From Gonatopus flavifemur (taxonomy: Eukaryota; Arthropoda; Insecta; Hymenoptera; Dryinidae): 64,000 nucleotides of DNA. Position numbers and translations under genes: made by a program. The notes below the pieces were generated by a model that did no database searches, was not told where the DNA came from, and saw only the letters and a list, made by a program, of their open reading frames with translations. The DNA is taken from positions 1,984,001-2,048,000 of the forward strand of contig JAFFJZ010000029.1 of assembly GCA_018340375.1 (NCBI GenBank), read 5' to 3'. Shown here in pieces: positions 1 through 11,496 of this stretch. Every line of letters starts with the position of its first letter. The stretch's first letter is position 1.

Positions 1-93
1 GTATACATTTTTGGACATTTCCAATAGGTGCACACGATTTGAATGTCATTTTGCACACCCCATTACTACCAGTGGCTTACAAAATCTTATTAA

Positions 94-1105
94 CTCATCA
101 AGTCCGGGAGATGCAGGATTTCAACTGTAATTTGAAACGTTGCAAATGATATATCAATCATTAGAAACTCATGACAAAAATACCTTACCTACTGTTTTCG
201 AGGTTGCTCTTTCGGTTGCTGAGGTCAAAATTGCATTCAGATGGCGCTGGAATACCGATATGGCCGATTTAAAATAAAGGGCCGACAAAAATTGGAGGAT
301 ATTTGACTTCGTGATTTTTTTACGGGTTGAAAATGCGCTCAAAATTATTCAAAACATCAACCAAGAGTGCAAAAAATATCTCAACTTTACGATAGAATTT
401 TTTCCCAAACTTGAAGAAGACCTAACCTCTCTCAATTCACCATATATTCACCAAAATAACTCGCAATTCTGAGAATCTAAAGGGAATTGATAGAACATAT
501 AATTTTATTCGTTCAGTATTGTCCAAGGGGAGTACCCAGGGGTTTTTGAGGTCGCTGACAACGAATCCATCATCAGATTCTCAAGATTTAAAATGGCGGA
601 TACAACATGGCGGACAAAAAGTGAGAAAAAGCCTTGAAAATGGATGGAAATCGGTATGTTGAGGTTTTTGAGGTCCCTGACTACGAATGCATCATCAAAT
701 TTTTGAAATTCAAAATGTCGGATCCAACATGGAGCACGAAAAGTCAAAAGAAGCCTCGAAAATGGATGAAAATCGGTATGGTGAGATTTTTGAGGTTCCT
801 AATTACGAGTCCATTATCAGATTTTCAAAATTCAAGATCGCGGACCCAAGATGGTGATTAAAAGTCAAAAAAGCCTCGAAGATGGATTGAAATCGATTCA
901 CCGAAGATTTTGAGGTCGCTGATCACGAATTCAGCATCAGATTTTCGAAATTCAAGATGTCGGATCCAATATGGCATACCGAAATTTATGACATCACTCA
1001 AAACCATGCAATAATGTCAATACGTGAAGTTTGTGCGAAAAAAATTGGTAGTTTCTGTCCGTTAATTGTTCCATATGCACGTTTCCCAAGTCAAACTACG
1101 TAGCA
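94..1105 (+). repeat. Left terminal inverted repeat of the piggyBac-like element
   Basis: This stretch matches the reverse complement of 15086-17206 (mariner removed) over its whole length. Examples are the shared 'gatgcaggatttcaactgta' near the tip and 'gggaaacg...' near the inner edge. It contains four diverged tandem units (540-1000). No coding signal is seen; the small ORFs here are by-products of the repeats. Confidence 0.75.
540..1000 (+). repeat. Tandem repeat, ~123 bp x 4, 'GATGGCGGATCC' type
   Basis: Units begin near 540, 663, 788 and 907, each with 'tttttgaggt' followed by '..acgaat.catcatcagatttt', then 'aaatggcggatccaacatgg'. The same word family recurs in the right arm (15190-15520), at 34970-35117 and at 61720-62490, so this satellite-like sequence is shared by several elements or was picked up from a common background. 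Confidence 0.7.
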
Positions 1106-1523
1106 AGTTTATATTCTTATATGTTTCCTAATAACCCAGTTCTTCACAGGGATGTAGAGCAAAAGTTTTGATCTTTTCGAGTTCGCATCGTAGAGCGAGC
1201 GACCCTCGCAATTCATAATGGTGATCCGCTCGGGATAGGAGCAGGTAACAAGTACTAAGGATTGAATCCGAGTGAGAGTCGAAGCAGGTTCTAATACAAT
1301 GAATCCGCTCCCGAGTTGCACCTGAGAGCGGTCGTATACTTTGGATCCTTGAGCGATCGAATCCTAAGACCATGCGAGCGGCTCGAATCACGAGTTAAAC
1401 TCTTCAACGAGTTGGGACTTTAACTCAACTCGGGAGTCGAGCCGAAGAGCGAAAAAGAGTTTTACTCGTGTCAGAGGATAGTCCATCAGCTGAATATGAG
1501 AGTGCGTATGGAAATTATGTCCA
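1106..1523. other. Non-coding stretch of degenerate CTCGA/GAGTC words with a hairpin
   Basis: No gene is seen. The stretch is enriched in degenerate 'gagtcg', 'gctcga' and 'cgctcg' words, and 1379-1443 can pair as a stem beginning GGCTCGAATCACGAG and ending GGGAGTCGAGCC. It sits between the left piggyBac arm and a foldback element. Confidence 0.4.
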
Positions 1524-2246
1524 TGGGTTCTGTGGATGGGGGTCTGAATTTTTTTGGTCGTAGAATCCGAATTTGAAATTATTGTCGTAAGATTCGTGAT
1601 CTGAACAATTCAATTGTTTATAACAAAACACGGGCTATAAATTCCCAAAAAGTCATCCAATAATCTAGATTCTCCGACCAATTACACTCAAACCGCCGTT
1701 GAAAGATCCAGTTCCGGCGACCAAATTATTTATTTAAAAAATGCATTTGGATGAACAATAGAGAAATCGAAGAAATAGTTCAGGTAAAGTGTATTCTCCG
1801 ATGAGAAATGAATAATTTTCATTTTCACAATTTTCCGATAAAAACAATGGTTTGACCGTCAATGCGTTATAAACAATTCAATTGTTTATAACAAAACACG
1901 GGCTATGAATTCCCAAAAAGGCATCCAATAATCTAGATTCTCCGACCAACTACACTCAAACCGCCGTTGAAAGATCCAGTTCCGGCGACCTAATTATTTA
2001 TTTAAAAAATGCATTCGAATAAACAATCGAGAAATCGAAAAAATAGTTCAGGTAAAGTGTATTATCCGATGAGAAATGAATAATTGTCGTCTGAACAATT
2101 TTCCGATAAAAACAATAGTTTGACCGTCGATGCGTTATAAACAATTCAATTGTTTATAACAAAACACAGATCACGAATCCTACGACAATAGTTTCAAATT
2201 CGGATTCTACGACCGAAAAAATTCAGACTCCCATTCACAGAACCCA
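1524..2246. mobile_element. Foldback MITE with internal 268-bp tandem repeat
   Basis: The ends are inverted repeats of about 75 bp: left TGGGTTCTGTGGATGGG, right the complement of TGGGTTCTGTGAATGGG, both followed by a 'tctgaattttttyggtcg' block and 'gattcgtgatctg'. Inside, 'aacaattcaattgtttata' recurs at 1604, 1872 and 2139, giving a tandem repeat of 268 then 267 bp. The right end cuts into a Gypsy integrase reading frame, so the foldback lies at the 3' side of that pol fragment. No clear target duplication was found. Confidence 0.65.
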
Positions 2247-2990
2247 CGGTCTTATAATATCGTTCTTGCTTTTCTTTCCTTTCCTTTTCGCTGATAACTA
2301 TTTTATCATGGTCATAAAATGAACCCAACTGATGAGGGAGTACAGGCAGTGAAGATCTAATCTTTTTCGAAAACATGAGCTCAGCAGGAGAATATCCATT
2401 TTCAAGGGGAGTAGTTCTATATGCTAACAACCCTTGATTAACATCATTGCATTTTTCAAAAATATTCTTAGCAATTTTAACTGCTGCCTCCACTGCACCG
2501 TTGCTCTGTGAGTATTTAGGAGAACTTGTAATGTGTTTTAAATTATATTTATCCGCAAAACTTCTAAATTTACTGGCAAATTGCGTCCTACAATCTGACC
2601 TGACAATGTTTGGTATACCAAACCTTGAGAAAGCTTCTTCACATTTTGATATAATTTCCTCCTCAGTGAGGGCTTTCAGATCGAACACTTCAAAAAATCG
2701 AGAATAATAATCAATCATAATTAAAAACCACTTTTTGGACTTGAATAGGTCTAATCCGATTTTTTGCCAAGGTCTATTCGAGAACTGTTCGCTGACAAAG
2801 GGCTCTTTGAAATTGACTCGTTCTTGAATACATTCGGGACAAAATTCAACCAAGTTCTTCAATTGAGAACTCATTCTCAACCACCATATTGATTGTTTAG
2901 CCCTATCCCTACATTTAGTTACCCCTAGATGACCATCATGGGTTTTTGATAATGAATCCAATTGCAAAGGTGGGGGAGTGACTGACCTTG
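2247..2990 (-). pseudogene. Ty3/Gypsy pol fragment, integrase
   Basis: The minus-strand frame shows an integrase: an H-H-C-C zinc-binding region (GHLGVTKC ... CPECIQE), then the core with D (IGLDLF, MIDYYSR), D (VRSDCRTQF) and E (NGAVEAAVK) of a DDE retroviral-type integrase, and a YRTTP motif. It would insert element cDNA into the genome. The frame is offset from the upstream RNase H frame by a one-base shift near 2970-2990. After the sequence '..RYYKTV' it runs straight into the foldback MITE, so the C-terminus and the 3' LTR are missing. No LTR belonging to this copy was recognised. Confidence 0.85.
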
Positions 2991-3575
2991 ATTATATAAT
3001 AAATATTCATCCACGTAAGATATACTGTCTTTGAGATGAAAATATGGTAATAGACAGTTAGGAAGCTTATTCTTTTCTGGCCATCCATTACGACTATACC
3101 CTATCAATTGAGAACAAATATAATCCGCATGTTGCTCCTCACTGATCTTTGTAAGTAGATCTTTTGTCGCAGGTAAATTACCAACTATAAAATTGACATA
3201 AAATTCAATTTCTTCTTGAAAATCTTCTCTAAAATTCGAATCATGGCATGTGGGATTTCTTGATAAACAATCAGCCAGAACTAGTTGCTTGCCTGGTATG
3301 AAACTAATTTTATAATTGTACCTCATTAACCTTAACCTAATTCTTTGCAAACGCGGAGTAAGCTCATCTAGTGGTTTCGTTTGAAGTATCTGTAATAAAG
3401 GCTTGTGGTCAGTTTCAAGTGTTATCTCGATACCTGTGATGTGATCCTTAAAACGTTCAGTTGCATAAGCCAGAGCCAAAGTCAAATTTTTATTTTGCGG
3501 AGGTGGGAATTTCACAATAGCGGAAACTCGATCTGGTAATACTTGAATCCTTTGATGTGATATCGAATGACCCAA
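2991..3575 (-). pseudogene. Ty3/Gypsy pol fragment, RT thumb and RNase H
   Basis: The frame carries the RT thumb/connection (KVEFLGH..IS is visible just upstream, then FPPPQNK) and the RNase H C-terminal half (LETDHKPLL, then IRLRLMRYNY and LVLADCLSR). Between FPPPQNK and LALAYATERF a Gypsy polymerase normally has about 130 residues (connection plus the N-terminal RNase H strand with its first acidic residues). They are absent, so an in-frame internal deletion of about 400 bp has removed part of the domain. The enzyme cannot work. Same strand and frame as the RT piece at 3681-3947. Confidence 0.8.
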
Positions 3576-4097
3576 AAATTCTACCTTCTCGACTCCGAAA
3601 ACACACTTATTCCTGTTTAAGGTAATGCCTCCAGCTTCTAATCCCTCTAAAACGAGTAATAATATTTCGTTGTGCTCCTCTCAGTTTCCCGCGTGAATTG
3701 ATGTATCATCGATATGTATAACGACATTAGGAATATCGTGAAATAATTCATAAAACCTTTGAGCAAAATAATCTGGAGCACAATTTATTCCGAAAGGTAA
3801 GCTTTTGAACATAAATCTCCCAAATGGAGTAATGAATGTGGTTGATGGTTGACTTTCTTTTTCAAGCTTAATTTGATGAAATCCCGCTCGTGCGTCTAAT
3901 TTCGAAGAAATTCTCGAATCTTTCAATGAAGTAAGTGTAATATCCACTTCAGGTACTGGAAAGTTTGCTCTTTTGACGCTATTATTTAACTTAGTATAAT
4001 CACAGCACAGGCGGATTTCATCTGACTATTTTTTCAGAACAACCACAATAGGGCTGCACCAGTCGGTCGGGAAATCAACGTTAAAACTAAGTTTACT
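3576..4097 (-). pseudogene. Ty3/Gypsy pol fragment, reverse transcriptase
   Basis: RT palm motifs are visible: the LDARAGFHQIKL block, TPFGRFMFKSLPFG, and the catalytic box read as VVIHIDD, where the usual Y/F before x-D-D is H. An in-frame TGA at 3681-3683 follows, then the thumb (GITLNRNKCVFGVEKVEFLGH). Upstream, conserved RT start words (DWCSPIVVLKK, LCCDYTKLNN) continue to about 4090, with another stop inside. The 5' part (gag, protease) is absent; the sequence breaks into the foldback that starts at 4098. A decayed, truncated copy. Confidence 0.8.
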
Positions 4098-4560
4098 TAA
4101 CGGAGAAGCAATCCAATTAGCCGAGCGGTGCTTTTTTATTGCAAAAGCCAACGTTTGGCCCAGATACTGGGCATTTTCGAGGCAAAATCACAAACGTAGA
4201 GATGATGTGGAAGACTCCATCGTTGAACCCACGAAAAATTGGATGGGGTGATTCAATGATTAGGATGTGTGTAGTTTAGTGCTCGGAGCGGCTCCATCAA
4301 TTAACGGAGAAATAATCCAATTAGCCGAGCAGTGCTTTTTTATTGCACATCCTAATAATTGAATCACCCCATCCAATTTTTTGTGGGTTCAACGATGGAG
4401 TCTTCCACTTCATCTCTGCGTTTGTAGTTTTGCCTTGAAAATGCCCAGTATATAGGCGAAACGTTGGCTTTTGCGATAAAAAAGCACTGCTCGGCTAATT
4501 GGATTGTTTCTCCGTTAATTGATGGCGCCGCTCCGAGCACTAAACTACACATATCCTAAC
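4098..4560. mobile_element. Nested palindromic foldback element
   Basis: 4262-4345 (TAGGATGTGTGTAGTTTAG onward) is the inverted copy of 4470-4560, giving an inner element with ~85-bp terminal inverted repeats. In addition 4098-4262 is an inverted copy of 4345-4519. The shared block 'aatccaattagccgagc.gtgctttttt' therefore occurs three times. Foldback structure is directly visible; the superfamily is not known. Confidence 0.65.
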
Positions 4561-4572
4561 TTCACTTAACAA

Positions 4573-5220
4573 TGACTCAGTCAAATATACCATTAATAAG
4601 TTTGAAGAGGAAAAGAAGATCATTCACTTTTCTTCGTTCCTCGGGAGTAGTAATATTCATTTTACGAAGAATTTCGGAGTAATCGTGGTCGGCATATCCC
4701 ATAGGATAGCCGTTCCGAAAAGCAACAAATCGTAAGAACTAGTGTTGGACGCTCTCAATCATTTGAATATTCTTCTTCAAATACGCAGACCAGATAGGCG
4801 ACGCATATTCCAGATGAGGTCTGATTGGAGAAAAGTATAACACTTCCAATGACCTTAAATCTTCAGTCACTAGCAAACCTTTTGACGAAACCGAGATTTC
4901 TAAATGCGGTACTTGCAATCTTTCGTAGCGTGCTCAGTGAAGTCGAACTTATCATTTACAATTACACCAAGATCAACGTGAGATTTGACAGTAGATGACG
5001 AAACGTCTGCGATTCTATAAGGAAATATAATAGGATTCCTGGAGCGCGATATTCTCATTACACAACATTTATCTAAATTCAAATATAGAGAATTTCGGAC
5101 GCACCAAGAATCCAATCTATGTAAAATCGATTGTGGATGATATAAATCAGCAGGACATCGCAAGCTCTTGAAAATTTTTGAATCGTCAGCAAATAAAAGG
5201 AAATCGCTATCATTGTGGTG
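4573..5220 (-). pseudogene. Non-LTR retrotransposon RT, C-terminal fragment
   Basis: Minus-strand coding remains begin with the RT catalytic box DFLLFADDSKIFKS and continue LDSWCVRNSLYLNLDKC, SHVDLGVIVNDKFDF and then, through several stops and frame changes, the thumb-like tail of jockey/CR1-type LINEs (words resembling 'LEYASPIWSAYLKKN' and 'RNGYPMGYADHDYSEILRKMNI' across frames). The fragment starts exactly where the LINE at 8583-11222 stops (that one lacks FADD). The two may be halves of one LINE split by 5221-8582; junction sequences do not prove this. Confidence 0.7.
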
Positions 5221-5898
5221 TACCCACCAAAAACTCACCCTTCTCACCTCTGAATTTTTTTTCTATACGAAATACCCATACAACAAAATAAGCTTCTCTA
5301 ATCCATTCTTTAAAATTCATCGAATACTTCTAGATACACTTAGAAAATCAAAATTACAACCCATGATAGAAAAGGAATTGAGAAGCTCCTTTTGTTAAAC
5401 AGGAACATTTTTGTTTAGTCATTAATTAACTAAGTCATGTAATCTTCCAATCTTTTTATTGAAGAAAAAGTATAATTTTCAATCTCTCAATGTTCAGAAG
5501 ATTTTAATGTTCAAAGTAGAAGAGTCAACACATTGTTTATATTGATTATAATATTTTTTTTCAACATTCCATCCATTTCTATTATGGAATATTGGTGTTT
5601 CATTAGATTCATAATAACGGTATATGATTTTTGCATACAAATAATGCATCCAAGGAATATCGAAATAAGTTCAACATTCCGAAGTCCAAAGAGAACTGTC
5701 TTGCGCAAAATTATCCAACCTCAGCAAATTACATTCCGGTCAAAGGTTCACGAATGAACCATTGCGAACGACTTTCTTCCAACCACGCTCTCAAAGAAAG
5801 AATCAATCGAAACTTGTAGGAAATTGAGAATCATTGTAATTTGAGAGCGCGTTTGAGATAAACTCGTTACATTCAGGAATACAAAAACTATTCCCCTA
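5221..5898. other. No gene recognised
   Basis: AT-rich sequence without a convincing ORF, terminal repeat or RNA. It separates the LINE fragment from the large palindrome at 5899. Confidence 0.4.
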
Positions 5899-7339
5899 TA
5901 GGGTGATTCAAAATTCCCGCACTCTTTTTTGGGAGTAGATTCCTGATGAAATTCTAAAACGATTTGTCCTCTTGCACAATACTCTCCGACGCATAATTTC
6001 CGAGATTTAATTAATTAAACTTGACTAATTATGAGGTGGATCCAGAACAAGAGAGGAAGGTGCTTGCAGGGGGCGCTCATACGATCAGCTGATCGGTATA
6101 ATCGATACGATTTACCAACATACAAATTGGTAAATTTTCTATGTAGAACGATTGAATTCGTCGACACTGTGGAAAAATTGATTATTGTCATGAATTCTTA
6201 TCACGATACGCTGTAGGTGAAAGTTGTAATTTCAGTAATGATTTTTATTACGCAGACAAATGTAAAATAGTGTTATTTCGTAGGGATAGGGATTCAAGTG
6301 GGAGTAAAAAGTATAACTACTCGTTTTCAATCAGAATTTCCATGTAAAGAAGAAAACATGAGAATTTTAATTGATCCGATACCCAATTTGAACGGTTTGA
6401 TTAGTAAGTTTAACACAAGAGATTGGATTCCGGATCCTGTATTCTGATTCATCGAGGATCAATGTATGTTAGATCAATCCTCGGCCGTTTCAAATGATTC
6501 TTCTGAAGAATGTGTTTTCGAGTCATCCCAACCACAACATTGAACAATGATGAATTTATTCGAATTCACCCTTTTTACATCATTCGATGATTATAAAGGG
6601 TTTATCGAACGTTAATTACGTAGAAGTTGGAGTAAGTTATTAACGTTCGATAAACCCTTTATAATCATCGAATGATGTAAAAAGGGTGAATTCGAATAAA
6701 TTTATCATTGTTCAATGTTGTGGTTGGGATAAGTCGAAAACACATTCTTCAGAAGAATCATTTGAAACGGCCAAGGATTGATCTAACATACATTGATCCT
6801 CGACGAATCAGAACACAGGATTCGGAATCCAATCTCTTGTGTTAAACTTACTAATCAAACCGTTCAAATTGGGTATCGGATCAATTAAAATTCTCATGTT
6901 TTCTTCTTTACATGAAAATTCTGATTGAAAACGAGTAGTTATACTTTTTTCTCCCACTTGAATCCCTATCCCTACGAAATAACACTATTTTACATTCGTC
7001 TGCGTAATAAAAATCATTACCTAAATCACAACTTTCACCTACAGCATATCGTGATAAGAATTCATGACAATAATCAATTTTACCAATTTGTATGTTGGTA
7101 AATCGTATCGATTATACCGATCAGCTGATCGTATGAGCGCCCTCTGCAAGCACCTTCCTCTCTTGTTCTGTTATGACGCTCCTGAATGACCGATGGATCC
7201 ACATCATAATTAGTCAACTTTAATTAATTATATCTCGGAAATTATGCGTCGGAGAGCATTGTGCAAAAGGACAAACCGTTTTAGAATTTCATCAGGAATT
7301 TACTCCCAAAAAAGAGTGCGCGAATTTTGAATCACCCTA
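5899..7339. mobile_element. Giant palindromic (foldback) element, ~0.7 kb arms
   Basis: The two halves are near-perfect inverted copies: arms about 5899-6614 and 6640-7339, around a short loop 'ttacgtagaagttggagtaa'. Ends read TAGGGTGATTCAAAATTC and GAATTTTGAATCACCCTA with TA on each side, consistent with a TA target duplication. The right arm carries a ~20-bp extra segment near 7180. Small ORFs inside are not conserved coding. A Tc1/mariner-type non-autonomous foldback is the likeliest class (inference from TA and the GGGTG ends). Confidence 0.75.
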
Positions 7340-8582
7340 TATACGAAGCGAAGATGAAAGCACGCACACATGGGGTGAAGTTCAAGACAAAATTCTCTTT
7401 CACTTTCGTATCTTTTCATTTGACACCTGACACGAAGTTATTTAGTTCATTACCAGGAATCAATCAAATCAATATAATCTATACGGACGAAATTATATTT
7501 CAATATTCATACACGAATTTCACAACGCGGAAACATAACACAAATATGTGCAAAATTGCTGAGACTGCATCGAGCTGAGTCCGAAGTGCACTGCATCTTT
7601 CCTTCTATCCTTTTCTCAGTCAATCAATCCTTCTCACGCCCATCAAATTCAGCACAAGCACAGCAACCAAGGCACGTTGGCCAAAATCAGCAAAAGACCG
7701 ATGGCATGATTCCCCACTCCCATGAAATAAAAATCATCGCTCCTTAAATAAGGAGAGAATCGATGAAAAAGCAGAGTATACTTTTGGGAATAATACGGAG
7801 TTCACGCCTCGCACAAGCTTTTACACAAAAACTCGGCTTACCAATTTGAACTTCGATTATTTTCCGCGTTCTGTACCGAGTGTGGATTACGCGCGAGTTC
7901 AACGTGCCGTAGATTTGGACGGATTACCCTTCCGACCGAGGTCTCGTTTGGTTGCTCTCATCTTTTGATTTCTTAGCACTCGAAATCCTCATTTCGAGTT
8001 AGAATTAGTAGAGTCAGTGCGTGCTCTTGGTCCAGGGATTCCTCCTAACATCCTTCTCCCCTCTTGGATCAAACATTCCTGAGAACCAACAACATCCTGC
8101 GAGCTGACCTGGAATCAGCTCGTGCAGCATTAGCCGCCTAATAGTCAGTAACTACACAACTCGATATACATTTCGAACACACATACACACACTCATACTT
8201 TCTCACATCAGAAACTATCTTGATGTCACCTTTAGCAATCATGAAATTGAAAAGTCATTGAATCTGTCTTTCCATTTTACTTGATTCGTTCTATTGTAAT
8301 ATTTTCCTTCATTTTTCTTCCTCTTTTCAAGAGGAATAAATATAAATGCGAACAACACTCGCATTAAAAATCGAAGGTCAATCTATTAGTTCATTCCTAT
8401 TCCCTTCCATCACAAAAAGGAAATCATTGAACTTAGCTACGGGTGCCGCCTTGGAATTTGGAGTTCCTCGGCAAGCTTAGAACGTGAGCAGACCCACACA
8501 TTCGATTCGGTCTAGCCGCTCGGGCCGTTTCGAACAATAAATAATTTGTGACGAGGTGATATGAACAACGCTTGCCATTTCA
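7340..8582. other. Non-coding stretch, possibly LTR-like
   Basis: No protein frame is convincing. The segment has LTR-like character (a short TATA-like 'ataaatataaatgcg' near 8335, GC-richer tail 8440-8560), and it sits where a LINE RT frame is broken. No paired LTR, primer-binding site or target duplication was found, so this remains a guess. Confidence 0.25.
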
Positions 8583-10598
8583 CTCCGTAACATCATTAAG
8601 AATTTGTTTGATATCATTGATGAAAAACAAAAATGAAAATGGACCAAGATGAGATCCCTGGAGCACTCCGGATGACGGCAAAATCGGCTTGGAAAAACAG
8701 TAACGAACTTTCACAATTTGTACACGATTAGATGAATAACTTTGGAACCATGGTTTCAGATTACCTGATATTCCAAAGGTAGTCAACTTGGATGAAAGAA
8801 CACTATGAGATACAGTATCAAACGCTTTTCTAAAGTCTGTATAAATAACATCAACTTGAGAATTATTCTCCAATGCCATAGCAACGAAATTACAAAAGGC
8901 AGGTAGATTCGTAGTGGTAGATCTTTTTGACATGAAACCGTGTTGCTCCGGAATAATCAGAGGAGACAATAATGGAGTAAGTTCGCCGACAATAATACGC
9001 TCAAAAACCTTAGACATAACATTTAAAATACTGATAGGTCTATAATTTTCAACATCTAACTTATTACCGCTCTTGGAAATAGGAGAAATCAGGCACGTTT
9101 TCAATTCAAAAGGAGCACATCCAGTAGACAGAGATTTATTGAATATGATCCAGAGTGGACGAGAAAGAATAAATTTGCATGATTTGAATAGTGAGAGTGG
9201 AAGGCCATCCACGCCTGGACCCTTCTTTGTATCTAACGAATCAAGAACGGAGTAAACCTCTCCTATATCAACGGTTAAATCAGAAAGTACGTTTGATGAT
9301 ATATCCTGGTGAGAATGACTATCCACAACAGAGCTATCAGGAACAAAAACCGATGCAAAGTATTCTGCAAAAAGGTTAGCCATTCCATTAGCGGAGTCCA
9401 CAACAGCATTATTCAGTACAATCGAGTTAGGAATATCATTAAACGATCGCTTACTGTTGACAAAATTCCAAAATGATTTGACATCTGTTTGAATGTTAGT
9501 TTCAACTTGGCGAACATAATTCAAATAACAAATATTAGCCCGTGATTTGCATTCAGTACGTAAAAAAGAGAACGCTAAATAGTCATCGTGACTATGAGAT
9601 AATTTGTACTTCATGTGAGCAGCTTTTTTTCTTCTGATTAATTTTTTGAGCTCTGGTGTAAGCCAAGGGGGATAAACAGATCCTTCAACCAATGTTTTCG
9701 GAACATACAACTCAGTAGCAACAAAAAAATGCTCATACAAAAAGCTCATAGCAGCATTCACATCCAAGAATTTCAATTCCATGTCCCAGTCAATTTGATT
9801 TAAACATCGCCTTATAGAATAAAAGTCAGCTAATTTATAATTGAAGCGATACGTTTCGATAAATGACAAAGATCTCGACTAAAAAGAATACAATCCTATT
9901 TCGATGGGAGGATGATGAAAATCACAAGTTAAAGGACTATCAGCCGGACAAATGGCCCCAATACATTCATCAGTGGTGAAAATCAAGTCGAGCATACCAT
10001 TGAAAACATCACAAATAGCATTTTTTTGATATAAATTAAAATAATTATAGTGTTCAGTTAAAATCTCCACCGATGCTCTTTCACTCAGTGTTGCTCCAGG
10101 AAGAAACGATGCTGTCAAAGAAGAGTCGATATTATGCCAAATCACGTGAGGAAGGTTGTAGTCCCCAAAAAGATATATTGCAGGATCGCACTCACGTCGA
10201 AGAACTTCCGTAAGAGAAGTACAGTGCTCAAAGTAAAGATCAGACGATGAGGAAGGGGGAAAATAACTTGCTCCAATGAAAATAGTTTTCGAATCCAGTT
10301 GTAACTTGACTAGAATATGCTCTACGCGAGTAAGTGGTAAATTAACTAATAAACTTCCCAAACACCTTTTAACTGCAATCAATACACCACCTCCTCGGGA
10401 AAAAACACTAGTGCGACTACTTCTGTCCACCCGATACAAATTATAATCATTAAAAGATAGTTCTTCGTCCGAGATGATATCCGTTAGCCACGTTCCGGTG
10501 AGAATAATAACATTATATGTAACAGCAGAAGATGGGACCGAAATATGTAAATCATGAAGCTTAGTGCGGAGACCTCGAACATTTTGATAATATATCAA
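8583..10598 (-). pseudogene. Jockey/CR1-type LINE ORF2: endonuclease-reverse transcriptase (stop, 3'-truncated)
   Basis: Minus strand. The N-terminal APE-type endonuclease starts with YYQNVRGLRTKL, then TGTWL, RGGGVLIAV, GDYNLP and a D-F-H-H-P-P block. An in-frame TAG at 9879-9881 separates it from the reverse transcriptase in the same frame: KKGPGVDGLPLSLFK, SPISKSGNKLDVENYRPISI, EQHGFMSKRSTTTNL, DVIYTDFRKAFDTV and SSGVLQGSHLGPFSFLFFIND. The frame ends at 8580 just before the expected FADD box. It would nick DNA and copy its RNA into the site if intact. EN-RT order and APE type exclude R2-like elements; the exact clade (CR1, Daphne, Crack or jockey) is unresolved. Confidence 0.85.
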
Positions 10599-10694
10599 AG
10601 GGTGATTTACAGGTTTTTTTCTCCGGATACAGGACGCGTGTCCACTATTGTTGGCAAACCATTAACATATTTGATTGTTTTGTTCGTATCATCG

Positions 10695-11222
10695 CTATCG
10701 ATTAAAGTTCTTGGGTTCTCCACGCACCTTTGATAAATAATTTCTCTCTTGAACAGTTCGATCCTGAAATGTTTCCAATGGCCCATTGTGTATAGATTTA
10801 CGTTTCAAAATATTCATGACATCCAGCAAAGACGGAAAAGGAACACAGATAGGTCTATGTTTATTCGCAACCTTTTTGCCAATTCTATGGAGTTTTATAT
10901 TATCGGAGTTAGAGGGAAAAATGCTTTGAAGCGACGTTTTCACCTCCTTTTCATCGTTTTGTGGAAAGTATTGCGGTATATCATCGACGCCAACAATAAT
11001 AATATTCCGAGATCTTCCCTGCCGCTCGTTTGCCTCATGAATAACCATCTCAATATCACGAAAATCTCTATCTTGTTTTGAAACATCAAGCTTGTTCTCA
11101 ACCTCAGTCAATCTAACTGCGAGGGAAAGAATAGTTTGATTGAGAGAAACTATTTTGTCTTCGTATACCCAAATAATTTCATCACGGAACTTCGTAAGTT
11201 CAGCAAAAATAAGCTTTTCCAT
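10695..11222 (-). CDS. LINE ORF1-like protein (coiled coil plus RRM-like)
   Basis: A 175-residue frame on the same strand, directly upstream of ORF2. It begins MEKLIFAELTKFRDE and shows a short coiled-coil-like segment (SLNQTILSLAVRLTEVENKL, residues ~26-45), then RSRNIIIVGVDD and a basic tail with HRIGKK and HRPICVPF, the pattern of an RNA-binding LINE ORF1. It likely coats LINE RNA. It ends in a short tail without zinc knuckles, so the C-terminus may be lost. Its 5' end at ~11225 abuts piggyBac transposase sequence, marking the LINE's 5' boundary. Confidence 0.65.
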   Translation of the reverse strand: MEKLIFAELTKFRDEIIWVYEDKIVSLNQTILSLAVRLTEVENKLDVSKQDRDFRDIEMVIHEANERQGRSRNIIIVGVDDIPQYFPQNDEKEVKTSLQSIFPSNSDNIKLHRIGKKVANKHRPICVPFPSLLDVMNILKRKSIHNGPLETFQDRTVQERNYLSKVRGEPKNFNR

Positions 11223-11224
11223 AT

Positions 11225-11364
11225 TCGATAGAAGATCTATGCGTGAATGTTCACATGTTCAACTATTTGAACACTTTTTTACAATCGAAATGAAAAATTA
11301 TATAGTGGAAGCCACCAAAGAGAATGGATATACTCTGAGTCTGAGTGATTTGGTCACTTATTTA
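11225..11364 (+). pseudogene. piggyBac-like transposase, N-terminal part (5' exon side broken)
   Basis: The plus-strand frame reads QLFEHFFTIEMKNYIVEATK, matching the equivalent piece of the derivative at 56395-56832 (ELFEVLFSKEIKCHIIEA). It ends at TTA 11362-11364, where a DNA transposon is inserted; the frame resumes at 13681. The acidic N-terminus seen in the second copy is missing here, displaced by the LINE. Confidence 0.7.
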
Positions 11365-11496
11365 GAGACGAAACACGTCAAGTCGGCACCCCTAAAAACC
11401 ACTGGGTCGTCGATTTTCTTGGAAGACGGATCAAATGAATGTTTATACCAATCCTAAATATATCCCCAAAGGATTTTGCAAAATTTCAATTCAAAA

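Noticed and set aside
1..27. Right half of a fourth CCCATGTGG MITE at the window start
   Set aside because: 'gtatacatttttggacattt' matches, but the expected 'ccacatgg' end is diverged and the left half lies outside the window; mentioned only as a possibility.
7340..8582. Solo LTR bounded by TG...CA at about 5217-8582
   Set aside because: A TG start and CA end can be placed, but no target duplication, partner LTR or primer site was found, so the assignment is arbitrary.
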